From CAVVIH01 sp963748295 (GTDB lineage: Bacteria > Acidobacteriota > Vicinamibacteria > Vicinamibacterales > 2-12-FULL-66-21), in assembly GCA_963748295.1 (NCBI GenBank), contig CAVVIH010000006.1, forward strand, positions 1,735,072-1,799,071: a stretch of DNA of 64,000 nt, given 5' to 3'. Below the pieces are notes generated by a model. It was not told where the DNA came from. It was given only the letters and a program-made list of their open reading frames with translations, and did no database searches. The position numbers and the translations under genes are program-made. This document shows, in pieces, positions 48,435-56,569 of the stretch. Positions within the stretch are counted from its first letter, which is position 1, and every line of letters starts with the position of its first letter.

Positions 48435-49674
48435 ATGGCGGACATCTTCCTCAGCTACTCGCGACCGGATCTGTCGCGGGCGCGGCAGTTCGTGCTGGAG
48501 CTCGAAAAGCTTGGATGGTCCGTCTTCTGGGACCGCGAGCTGCTCCCTGGGGAGGATTACCGCCGCACCATCGAGCACGAGCTCAAGGAGTCGCACTGCG
48601 TCATCGTGTTGTGGTCCAAGACCTCGATCAAAAGGGAGTGGGTGATTGACGAGGCCGAGTTCGGCAAGCAGAAAGGTCACCTCGTATCGGTCAGGATCGA
48701 CGATGTCGAGATGCCGCTGGGCTTCAGGCAATTGCAGGCCGCCACACTGGTCGACTGGTCGGGGAGATGTCGAGCACGCCGAATTCGAGCTTCTGACCCG
48801 CTGCCTGCACACGCTCATTCCCCCCAAGCAGGTTCTGAGCCGCCACCTCCCCCTCCAGACCCCGCCCACCAAACGACCGAGAGAAGGACGAGCCGAGAGA
48901 GGACGAGCCGTCGAGGGGTCCAGTTGTCACTGGCCTCGCTCGGTCCGTCATCCGGCGGCGGAACCCACGATCTCCTGGCCGTTCGTGTTCCTGGTCAACT
49001 ACGTTCAAACCAGCCTGGACGCGGCGCTCACTCCCCGCAGCCTGGGGCTTCGAGGCCGGCTATCCCATTGTCGACGCCTTCCGGTGGTTCGAGGGATATC
49101 TCAGCTTCGAGCTGCACGACACGACCCGCGCCGTCGTGTACTACGGGTATTCCGTCTGGTACTTCTTATCTTTCCCGGGCTTTGCCTCTATGTGGCCTGG
49201 GCCCTCTCGCGGAAGGGGGACCCGCGTCCCTACCAAGCCGTTAGCCTTGCTGTGACGATCGACTACCTGGTCAGTCTTCCGTTCTTCATCTTCTTCCCCG
49301 TCCCGGAGCGCTGGTCGTCCCCCGACAGCGAGGCGATGCTGCTCTCGGACAAGGTCAGTGACAAATTGATCGAATTGCTTCGCCCGGTGAGCGGGCTGGA
49401 CAATTGTTTTCCGAGCTTCCACGTCTCATTGACCGTGCTGGTCGTCACGGCCTGTTTCATGTTCCGCGTGCCGATGCGCATGTCGGCCCTGGCCCTTGGT
49501 GCGACCATCGTTCTCTCGACGTTCGTGCTGGGCGTTCACTGGATTCCAGACATGATCGCGGGCTTCGCGCTCGGCATCGCGAGCATGCTGCTGGCCTGGC
49601 GGATGGTGGAACGCGGCCGCTCTCCGTTCCTCGTGAAGGGGGTGGTTGGCCGTAGACGCCTGGCACATGGATGA
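48435..49674 (+). CDS. TIR domain fused to a PAP2/Aur1-like membrane lipid enzyme (three frame changes)
   Basis: About 413 residues after correction. Residues 1-110 are a TIR domain: ADIFLSYSRPDLSRARQFVL, the BB-loop region WDRELLPGEDYRRTIEHEL, and SKTSIKREWVIDEAEFG, where Glu73 is the position of the catalytic Glu of NAD-cleaving TIRs. A ~60-residue Pro/charged linker is followed by about six membrane helices: PFVFLVNYVQTSLDAAL, VWYFLSFPG, LYVAWALSRKGDPRPYQAVS, YLVSLPFFIFFPVPERW, with PAP2 motifs DNCFPSFHVSLTV and GVHWIPDMIAG. The frame changes at GGGG near 48768, near 49035 and near 49165; no stop interrupts the bridging frames. PAP2_3 enzymes transfer or remove lipid phosphate groups. It probably acts with the upstream PhnD-like protein. 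Whether the fusion is a single protein needs checking. Confidence 0.65.
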
Positions 49675-49876
49675 ACGCCGCGATCCTCGACAGACGACCG
49701 GTGCGCCGCAGGCACTGACAGGCTCCCTGCCTCCCCCTCTCAACGCCGCGCCCCGGGCGGCCGCAAACGCGGCGCAGGAGTGCTGCGACCGCTGTGGACG
49801 CGTCAGGCTCATTCGCGTCAAGAGCTGCTGGCGCAGCGATGCCTGCGGCTATAAGAGCGACTGCAACGGCTGGTAG
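49667..49876 (+). CDS. Small zinc-ribbon-like protein
   Basis: 69 residues from the ATG at 49667, overlapping the TIR-PAP2 stop by eight bases. The C-terminus is CCDRCGRVRLIRVKSCWR and SDACGYKSDCNGW, with Cys pairs spaced like a zinc ribbon and the G-Y-K/Q-x-D-C ending common in small acidobacterial zinc proteins. The first 35 residues are low-complexity. Function unknown. The overlap suggests translation with the TIR-PAP2 gene, but a chance open frame is possible. Confidence 0.45.
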   Translation: MDERRDPRQTTGAPQALTGSLPPPLNAAPRAAANAAQECCDRCGRVRLIRVKSCWRSDACGYKSDCNGW

Positions 49877-50033
49877 CGTTGCCACGCGTCCGTGCCAGCA
49901 CGCTGAGCGCTGCGCGCTGAAAGGGCGCCGGCGGGTTCGCGCGAAGGGCCAAGCCCACCGTTTGAACGCACCCCTTGAAGGGCTGACCGACCTTCGCCGC
50001 GACGCCGGAAGCGGGGCGGTGTAACGAGGTCGC

Positions 50034-50093
50034 GGGTCATGACACCTCCTGACCAGACGCGCAGAGAGGCGCGGCAAGGAGGCGTCATGACCC
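50034..50093 (+). promoter_or_regulatory. Hairpin that masks the ribosome site and start codon of the MBL gene
   Basis: The left arm GGGTCATGACACCTCCT (50034-50050) pairs with AGGAGGCGTCATGACCC (50077-50093), 16 of 17 bases. The right arm contains the Shine-Dalgarno AGGAGG and the ATG at 50087, so the folded mRNA would hide both. Confidence 0.6.
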
Positions 50094-50839
50094 CTCGGAT
50101 CGACGAAATTGCCCCGGACGTGTACCGAATCAGTGTCTACGTGCCGCAGTTCGACCTTCAGTTCAACCACTTCCTCGTCCGGGACGACGAACCGTTGCTG
50201 TTCCACACCGGAATGCGCGGGATGTTCCCGGCGGTGCGTGAGGCGGTCGCCGCGCTGATCCCACCGGAGAGCCTGCGCTGGATCAGCTGGAGCCACTTCG
50301 AGGTGGACGAGTGCGGCGCACTCAACGAATGGCTGGCAATCGCCCCGCAGGCCCTGCCCGTCTGCGGTGAGCTCGGCGCGATGATCAATATCGGGGACTT
50401 CTCCAACCGGCCGCCGCGTGCCCTCGAGCCTGATGAGATCCTCGAGACGGGACGCCATCGGTTCCGCTTCGTTCCGACGCCGCACCTGCCCCACGGCTGG
50501 GATGCGGGTGTGCTCTTCGAAGAGGCCGACAAGGTGCTGCTCTGCTCCGATCTCCTGCACCAGATCGGCGACGTCGAGCCAGTGACGACCACGGACATCA
50601 CGGACCGGTATCGTCATGCGCTGCAGACGTATCAGGCGTCGCCGGTGCTGATGGACTACGTGCCCTACACCGACAACACGCGCCGGCAGCTCGAGCGGCT
50701 TGCGTCGCTGAAGCCGCGCACCCTCGCGGCGATGCACGGGTCGACGTTCGTCGGCGACGGGGCGGCGCTGCTGACCGCGAGCATCGACGTGATTCGTGAG
50801 GTCAGCGCCGCGGCGACGCCGCTGCAGGTCACGGGATGA
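50087..50839 (+). CDS. Metallo-beta-lactamase-fold protein, flavodiiron (ODP) type
   Basis: 250 residues, no frame change. The ATG at 50087 has AGGAGGCGTC directly upstream. The fold begins FNHFLVRDDEPLLFHTG. The metal motif is SHFEVDECGAL (H-x-E-x-D-E, the di-iron type of flavodiiron proteins rather than the H-x-H-x-D-H of hydrolases), followed by TPHLPHGWDAG, LLCSDLLHQIGD and AAMHGST for the remaining ligands. Such domains without a flavodoxin partner are thought to bind or reduce oxygen or NO (ODP sensors). It stands alone, with a strong mRNA hairpin at its start. Confidence 0.82.
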   Translation: MTPRIDEIAPDVYRISVYVPQFDLQFNHFLVRDDEPLLFHTGMRGMFPAVREAVAALIPPESLRWISWSHFEVDECGALNEWLAIAPQALPVCGELGAMINIGDFSNRPPRALEPDEILETGRHRFRFVPTPHLPHGWDAGVLFEEADKVLLCSDLLHQIGDVEPVTTTDITDRYRHALQTYQASPVLMDYVPYTDNTRRQLERLASLKPRTLAAMHGSTFVGDGAALLTASIDVIREVSAAATPLQVTG

Positions 50840-50902
50840 CGCGACGCTCGAAAGCGGGCGCGTTTGACGTCTGCGGCAGCCGGCTGCTACGGTTGCCGCG
50901 CG

Positions 50903-51472
50903 ATGGCGCAGGGTGTGGAGTCCAGCGATGGCGACGTGGCGCGGGCTGTGGCGGCGAAAGTGCCGGGATTGGCTGAACAGGCCGAGACTGAGCTCTATCG
51001 CCGCTTCGCGCCGCGCGTACGCCTTTACGGGCTCCGTCACCTGCGAGACGAGGAGGCGGCGCGCGACCTCGTCCAGCAGGTCATGCTGCTGACCATCGAG
51101 AAGCTGCGCGCCGGCTCGATCCGCGAGGTCGATCACATCGGCTCGTTCGTCCTCGGCGTCAGCCGGACGATGTCGGTGGATCTCAAGCGGCGGGATCGGC
51201 GGCGCGAGCGCCTGCTCGAGACATTTCCCGCGGCACCGTCATCGTACGATCCGCACGACGGTGCAGCGCTCGACGCCGATCGCCTGGAGAGCTGCCTCGG
51301 CCGGCTGGGCGCGCGCGAGCGGATGGTCGTGCTGCTGACGTTCTACGCCGAGCGATCGGCCCGCCATGTCGCCGGCGAACTGACGATGACCGAGGGAAAC
51401 GTCCGCGTGATTCGCCACCGCGCGATCGGAAAGCTGCGCACCTGCATGACCTCATCGGGGACGGTTCAATGA
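50903..51472 (+). CDS. ECF-type RNA polymerase sigma factor
   Basis: 189 residues from the ATG at 50903. Region 2 is LYRRFAPRVRLYGLRHLRDE then EAARDLVQQVMLLTIEKLR; region 4 is CLGRLGARERMVVLLTFYAE and RSARHVAGELTMTEGNVRVI followed by RHRAIGKL. It directs polymerase to a small regulon. The next gene, which overlaps the stop (ATGA), is a zinc-finger protein that probably binds it as an anti-sigma factor. Promoters recognised by it are not identified here. Confidence 0.88.
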   Translation: MAQGVESSDGDVARAVAAKVPGLAEQAETELYRRFAPRVRLYGLRHLRDEEAARDLVQQVMLLTIEKLRAGSIREVDHIGSFVLGVSRTMSVDLKRRDRRRERLLETFPAAPSSYDPHDGAALDADRLESCLGRLGARERMVVLLTFYAERSARHVAGELTMTEGNVRVIRHRAIGKLRTCMTSSGTVQ

Positions 51473-52032
51473 TGCCGCCCTGCGACACGCCGCTCTCGGA
51501 AGAAGAGCTGCTCGATTACTGGATTCATGCGACCCCCGCGAACGAGGTCGACGGCATCGAGGAGCACCTCTTCTCGTGCGACGACTGCGCGGCGCGGCTT
51601 GCAGCGATGTCGTCGCTCGGCGCCGGGCTGTCGGCGCTCGTGCGACGCGGTCACGTCGCCGGCGCCGTTTCCCGTTCCCTCCTCAACCGCATCCAGCGCG
51701 ACGGCGTGCAGGTGCGGCTCTATTCCCTGTCACCTGGCGAACGGGTGCCCTGTGCCGCGTTTCCCGGCGATGATCTGATGGTGCTGGCATTGCGCGCCGA
51801 CCTGTCGGGATCGGAGACCGTCACCATCTGCCTGACGGATGTCGACGACGCGGTGGTCGGCCAGTCGGCGGACGCTCCGGTCGGCCGCGGCGACGGCGAG
51901 ATCCTGTGGGCGGTCCCCGCTGATGCGGTGCGACGGATACCCTCCTCCCGTCTCCGCCTCACGTTGTCAACGTCTGCGCCAGACCCGACGGTGCTTGCCG
52001 AGTACCAGCTCGAGCACACGTCGCTCGACTGA
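51469..52032 (+). CDS. Zinc-finger anti-sigma-like protein, soluble
   Basis: 187 residues. The N-terminal zinc-finger motif is EEHLFSCDDCAARLAAMSSL (H-x3-C-x2-C), typical of anti-sigma factors of the zf-HC2 type. No membrane helix is visible, so this is a soluble form. The C-terminal part (ETVTICLTDVDDAVVGQSAD, RIPSSRLRLTLSTSAPDPTV) is beta-rich and unknown. It starts four bases inside the sigma-factor gene (ATGA overlap), which supports a sigma/anti-sigma pair that responds to an internal signal. Confidence 0.75.
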   Translation: MMPPCDTPLSEEELLDYWIHATPANEVDGIEEHLFSCDDCAARLAAMSSLGAGLSALVRRGHVAGAVSRSLLNRIQRDGVQVRLYSLSPGERVPCAAFPGDDLMVLALRADLSGSETVTICLTDVDDAVVGQSADAPVGRGDGEILWAVPADAVRRIPSSRLRLTLSTSAPDPTVLAEYQLEHTSLD

Positions 52033-52131
52033 TCGCCTGGCGGATGGATTCGAATCGGGAGGAACTGCCTTCTCCCTTGTCGGCGACACGTTCTCAGCAA
52101 TCTGGTATCAGGCCCGAACACAAAGGTGGTC

Positions 52132-53828
52132 ATGATGCTGTCGTATGTCCATGGTTCGGGGTCCGTCGCACTGCTCGGCGAAACGATTGGCGCCTCGCTC
52201 GACCGCGCTGCTGCCCGGTTCGGGGACCGGGACGCGCTGATCTCCTGCCATCAGGATCTGCGCTACACCTACGCCGACCTGCTTCGGGAAGTGAACCGTG
52301 CGGCGCGCGCGCTGCTGGCCCTGGGCGTCGAGCGAGGAGACAGGGTCGGGATCTGGAGCGCGAACGCTGCAGAGTGGCCGATCGTGCAATACGCTGCGGC
52401 GAAGGTGGCGCGATCCTCGTCAACATCAACCCCGCCTACCGGTTGCGTGAGCTCGAATACGCGCTCAATCAGTCCGGTGTCAGCATCCTCGTGACGGCGC
52501 GCCGTTTTCGCAAGACGGACTATGTCGAGATGCTGACGACGTTGATGCCGGAACTGACGATGCCGCGCCAGGGCCCGCTCCAGACAGCGAACGTCCCGAA
52601 CCTGAGGCACCTGATCTATCTGGGCAGCGACGCCGCGCCCGGCGGGATTTCATGGGCCGGCTTCGTTCAGCACGCCGACGGCGCGTCCGAGGCGGATCTG
52701 AGCGCACGGGAGGCGCAGCTGCAGTTCGACGACCCGGTCAACATCCAGTACACCTCAGGGACGACCGGGGCGCCGAAAGGGGCGACGCTGTCGCACCACA
52801 ACATCCTGAACAACGGATTCTTCGTCGGCGAGGCGCTCGAGTACACGCACGAGGACCGAATCTGCGTGCCCGTGCCCTTCTACCACTGCTTCGGCTGCGT
52901 CATGGCCAATCTCGCCGCGGTCACGCACGGCGCCGCGGTGGTGCTTCCCGCCGAAGCGTTCGACGCCGAGGCGACGCTGCGGGCGATCGACAGCCACCGG
53001 TGCACGTCCGTCTACGGCGTGCCGACGATGTTCATCGCCCAGCTCGATCATCCGGCGTTCGGCTCCTTCGATCTCGATTCCCTGCGCACCGGCATCATGG
53101 CCGGCGCCCCCTGTCCGATCGAGGTGATGCGGAGCGTGATCGAGCGCATGCACGTGCGGGAAGTGACCATCTGCTACGGGATGACCGAGACATCACCGGT
53201 CTCGTTTCAATCAGCCGTCGACGACGCCGTCGAGTTGCGCGTGTCGACGGTCGGCCGCGTGCACCCGCACCTCGAATGCAAGATTGTCGACCCGGAGAGC
53301 GGTGCCGTGGTCCCGCGCGGCACACCCGGCGAGCTGTGCACGCGCGGCTACTCCGTGATGCTCGGCTACTGGAACAATCCCGAGGCGAGCGCCAGCGCCA
53401 TCGATGGCGCGCGCTGGATGCATACCGGCGACCTCGCGGTGATGCACGACAACGGCTACGTGAACATCTCCGGGCGGCTCAAAGACTTGATCATCAGGGG
53501 CGGCGAGAACATCTACCCGCGCGAGATCGAGGAATTCCTGTACACGCACCCGAAGGTCAGCGAAGTGCAGGTGGTCGGCGTGCCCGATCTCAAGTACGGT
53601 GAAGAAGTGTGCGCGTGGGTTCGACTCCGCGACGACCAGACGGCGACGGAAGACGAGATCCGGGACTTCTGCCGCGGTCAGATCGCGACCTGCAAGATAC
53701 CGCGCTACGTGAGGTTCACGACCGAGTTTCCCACGACTGTCACCGGGAAGATCCAGAAGTTCCGGATGCGCCAGGTCTCCATCGAGGAGCTCGGCCTGAG
53801 CCGGGCGGACGCAGTGAAGACGGCGTGA
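52132..53828 (+). CDS. AMP-forming acyl-CoA synthetase (medium/long-chain type) (one frame change)
   Basis: About 565 residues. The ATG at 52132 follows AAAGGTGG. The N-terminus is GETIGASLDRAAARFGDRDA then YTYADLLREVNRAARALL. After a frame change near 52405 it continues ILVNINPAYRLRELEYALNQ. The adenylation motifs are QYTSGTTGAPKGATLSHHN (P-loop), ICYGMTETSPVS, YWMHTGDLAVMHDNGYVNIS-like GDL and SGRLKDLIIRGGENIYPREI, and the C-terminal catalytic lysine in TVTGKIQKFRMR. It activates a fatty or aryl acid to its CoA ester. No partner gene nearby identifies the substrate. Confidence 0.9.
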
Positions 53829-53974
53829 CCGGAAATTAGAACCGGCGCCCATTTTTCGACAGGTCGAGGCTTGCCTGCTCCGGCGTTCCGCTCATGGCTC
53901 ACCGTCCAACCAAAAGGAATGTCACACCGTTCGGCATTCATATCTCAGCTGCAGCGGACACCAAACGGGAGGCC

Positions 53975-54045
53975 GTATCCAGTCAGCGGGTTGGCGGATC
54001 GTTCGGGTGACAGCCACTTGTCTACGAGCAAAAACAGGAGGTCAG
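53975..54045. repeat. 71-bp intergenic repeat with variable core, copy 1
   Basis: Begins GTATCCAGTCAGCGGGT, has an 18-base variable core, then ACAGCCACTTGTCTACGAGC and AAAAACAGGAGGTCAG. Same length and flanks as copy 2 at 61846-61916. Part of the 330-base gene-free region 53829-54157. Confidence 0.75.
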
Positions 54046-54115
54046 AGCGGGTCACGCGGCGTGGCCGCGACGCATCGCTTCAGAAACTGTCTCAAAACGG
54101 AACAGTTTCTTGGGA

Positions 54116-54149
54116 GATCAGGAGAAAAACCATTGGTTTCCTCCTGATC
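54116..54149. repeat. Hairpin GATCAGGAG...CTCCTGATC, running into an ADOP tail
   Basis: Arms GATCAGGAG and CTCCTGATC with inner pairs AAAACC/GGTTT. A smaller inverted repeat, AAACTGT (54084) with ACAGTTT (54102), precedes it. The right arm is part of the ADOP tail that starts at 54131. Confidence 0.55.
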
Positions 54150-54218
54150 CTCTCGTGCTACCTGCCGGCCCGCCGCGCGACCCACGCCGATCCGATGGAG
54201 GCGCTGCGGCAGGAGTAG
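54131..54218 (+). pseudogene. Orphan 3' tail of an ADOP permease gene
   Basis: The plus strand reads FLLILSCYLPARRATHADPM then EALRQE and TAG, the end of an ADOP permease, with no body upstream. The opposite-strand esterase gene runs antisense through it. Confidence 0.8.
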
Positions 54219-55954
54219 AGGATCAAGGTCAGGAGCAGAACCTGCTCGACCCGTGTGCGCCCCGAGACGCGTTCGGGAAGCTCACCCGGCGGTCGAACAA
54301 TCAGTTCGTTACCGAACGCCGTCCGTTCGGTTCCGGGACCAGCCGCGCTCGACCCGGCTACGGACGACATAACGCTGAAGTCGCACCAATCGCCTGCTGC
54401 TGCACATTGCATTTGAGCAACGCGATGCTTTGCCCGTTCGTGCAGGTCCGCCCGAATCCGGTCCCGCACTGCTCCCAGCAATCCGATCACGTCGGCGACC
54501 GTGGTTCCAGGCCGGTTGTTGTAAACCACCAGCGGAGGCCCTCCGAAGAGCCGGTCGCGGTCGCCCATCCGATCGATGATGGCGTAATGGATGTCCCAGA
54601 CGACCGCCGGAACCTGCGTGGTCACCGTCAGGCCAGTCACTTCAGCGACCGCTTTCCTGACTGAACACCTCAGGGTGAGTCGGGCGGTCGACTCAGGGCA
54701 GGCGTCCCCAAGATCTCGGGGAACCCAGGCATCCGCCGGAGATAACAGTTCCAGCGCACGTTCCACGATGCGCGCGTCCTGTTCAACGAAGCGGTATTGG
54801 GCGCGCCAGCAGCCGGTGCAGTCAACGGAGGAAACAGGTTGCCCCGCGGCAATTCTCGCGACCCAGTCGCGCAGTCGCTGCCCGTCTGAAACGTACGCAT
54901 AGAATCGGTCGGTTGGCACGGTCAGGTGCGCGCGCCCTCCGACCGTGAACGATCTGAATGTGTCCACGTATGCTCCAATCTGCTTGCGGTTGGCGTGCAG
55001 CACCGCTGCGAGATCGTTCCCCGGCACACCTGACTGCAGGCGTTTGGCTGCCGTCGCCATGTCTGGCGCCGCGGCGAGGGCGTGGTAGGAGGACTGAGCC
55101 TGATCGTGTGCGTGATCCACTTGGAAGAGCCTCAAGCTGGGCGCCGCGCGGGCCGCCGCGATAACGTGATCCGGCGTGCCCCACTTCGCGGGGAAGTCTT
55201 CCCAGCCGCCATGTCGACGCAGCACCTCCGGATGTCCCCAACGGCTGAAGTCAACACCAGCAATGGCGGCCGCACTATGCATTCCCCCGTCATCAGCGAG
55301 TGCCACGACCCTCGCCGTGGCGTAGTGGCGAGCCAGCGTGCCCGCGTAAAACGGAGTGGCCACCGCGCCGGCACTGCTGCCGCTGACGAAGATGTCGCGC
55401 GGAGCCGGAAAGTTCGCGTAGATCCATCGGAGCACCGCCATGGCGTTCACCAGGCCGCGATGATGGATGAGGATAGAGCGCGTTCCTCCGGCGTCGCTGT
55501 TGAGCGTGTAGGATGCGTCGCGATCTCCGAGATGGACGTCGCCGGTGCAGTACGGGACTATCACGACCGACCGGTCGGCGAACGGGTTCTCTGGGTGCGC
55601 CATATCGAGAATCCCACGCAGTTTCTCGTGGACTCCGGGCCATGCTGGCGGGAGGTCGGGCTCATATGTCGGGCGCCCACGTTCGCACTCCTCACCTCTC
55701 CAGCAGCCGCCTCCGCCCTCGAAATACACGAGTAGCTTGTCGGTGGCAGCCCGTCGCGCGAAGAAATGGTAGGGGGCACCCTTTGCGCAGGTCGTTTCTC
55801 CGCCTGGTCGAAGCTGGTTCCAGCCGTCTTTCAGTTCGCCCAACGCCGGGAGTGCAATGGATTGTTTCGCTGTGTCACCTTGTGTGTCGGCATGCGCCGG
55901 GAGCGCTGCGTATAGCAAAAGCGCGACAGATGACCGCCAGATGTGTGTAATCAT
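54158..55954 (-). CDS. Exported pectin-acetylesterase (Notum)-like hydrolase, C-terminus probably altered
   Basis: 598 residues from an ATG at 55954 with a signal peptide (RSSVALLLYAALPAHADT). The family core is visible: GGETTCAKGAPYHFFAR, LLVYFEGGGGCWRGEECERG, SVVIVPYCTGDVHLGDRD, and the nucleophile motif FVSGSSAGAVATPFYAGTLA. The predicted role is removal of acetyl esters from pectin or other polymers. The second half is longer than usual for the family. The last ~20 residues are read antisense through an ADOP tail, so the natural stop was lost at the junction and the true end is unclear. Divergent from the ECF sigma gene at 55995. Confidence 0.75.
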   Translation of the reverse strand: MITHIWRSSVALLLYAALPAHADTQGDTAKQSIALPALGELKDGWNQLRPGGETTCAKGAPYHFFARRAATDKLLVYFEGGGGCWRGEECERGRPTYEPDLPPAWPGVHEKLRGILDMAHPENPFADRSVVIVPYCTGDVHLGDRDASYTLNSDAGGTRSILIHHRGLVNAMAVLRWIYANFPAPRDIFVSGSSAGAVATPFYAGTLARHYATARVVALADDGGMHSAAAIAGVDFSRWGHPEVLRRHGGWEDFPAKWGTPDHVIAAARAAPSLRLFQVDHAHDQAQSSYHALAAAPDMATAAKRLQSGVPGNDLAAVLHANRKQIGAYVDTFRSFTVGGRAHLTVPTDRFYAYVSDGQRLRDWVARIAAGQPVSSVDCTGCWRAQYRFVEQDARIVERALELLSPADAWVPRDLGDACPESTARLTLRCSVRKAVAEVTGLTVTTQVPAVVWDIHYAIIDRMGDRDRLFGGPPLVVYNNRPGTTVADVIGLLGAVRDRIRADLHERAKHRVAQMQCAAAGDWCDFSVMSSVAGSSAAGPGTERTAFGNELIVRPPGELPERVSGRTRVEQVLLLTLILYSCRSASIGSAWVARRAGR

Positions 55955-55994
55955 TCCCCGTTCCCTCGTTCGTGTAAGCGGGAACGGCGAAAAA

Positions 55995-56567
55995 ATGGCT
56001 CACGGGGACCCACGCCAGGAGATCACTGCCTTGGCGAAGACGCTCGGCTCGAGTGGGCGGCCGGCACTCGACCGGCTGTTTCCTATCGTCTATGACGAGC
56101 TCAAGGTCATCGCGCGCCGCCACCGGCGCGCCGAACGACTCGGTCACAGCCTGAACACGACCGACCTCGTTCACGAAGCGTACGTAAAGCTCATCGGTCT
56201 GAAGCGCTTCTCCTGGCAGAACCGAGCACATGTCCTCGCGGTTGCCGCACAGGCGATGCGTCGTGTGCTGGTTGACTATGCCCGTGCGCGGCGCGCGCAA
56301 AAGCGCGGCCAGCAGCCGCAGCGGATCTCACTCGACGAGGCGATGCTGCAGGCAGAGCGGCCGCTCGACCTCCTGCTTGCTGTCGAGCGAGCCCTCCGAT
56401 CTCTCGAAAAACTGAATCCGCGTCTGAGCCAGGTCGTCGAATGCCGCTTCTTCGCCGGGATGAGCATCGAGGAGACCGCGATCGCCATGGGATCGTCAGC
56501 CGCCACGATCAAACGTGACTGGAGCCTGGCGCGCGCGTGGCTCAACCGGGAACTGACCGGCATGTGA
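55995..56567 (+). CDS. ECF-type sigma factor of the kinase-linked (TIGR02999-like) group
   Basis: 190 residues from the ATG at 55995. The signature of this group is visible: LDRLFPIVYDELKVIARRHR, then NTTDLVHEAYVKLIGLKRFS, and AAQAMRRVLVDYARARRAQK; region 4 ends CRFFAGMSIEETAIAMGSSA then ATIKRDWSLARAWLNREL. Members usually stand directly before a large serine/threonine kinase, as here, with two bases between stop and start. Activity is presumed to depend on the kinase. Confidence 0.88.
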   Translation: MAHGDPRQEITALAKTLGSSGRPALDRLFPIVYDELKVIARRHRRAERLGHSLNTTDLVHEAYVKLIGLKRFSWQNRAHVLAVAAQAMRRVLVDYARARRAQKRGQQPQRISLDEAMLQAERPLDLLLAVERALRSLEKLNPRLSQVVECRFFAGMSIEETAIAMGSSAATIKRDWSLARAWLNRELTGM

Positions 56568-56569
56568 CG

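Noticed and set aside
49667..49876. Zinc-ribbon peptide as a remnant of a B12-dependent ribonucleotide reductase C-terminus
   Set aside because: The Cys spacing only loosely resembles that tail and no other reductase sequence is nearby; kept as an independent small protein.
49457..51136. 559-residue minus-strand open frame opposite the MBL and sigma genes
   Set aside because: Antisense to two genes with clear motifs and good ribosome sites.
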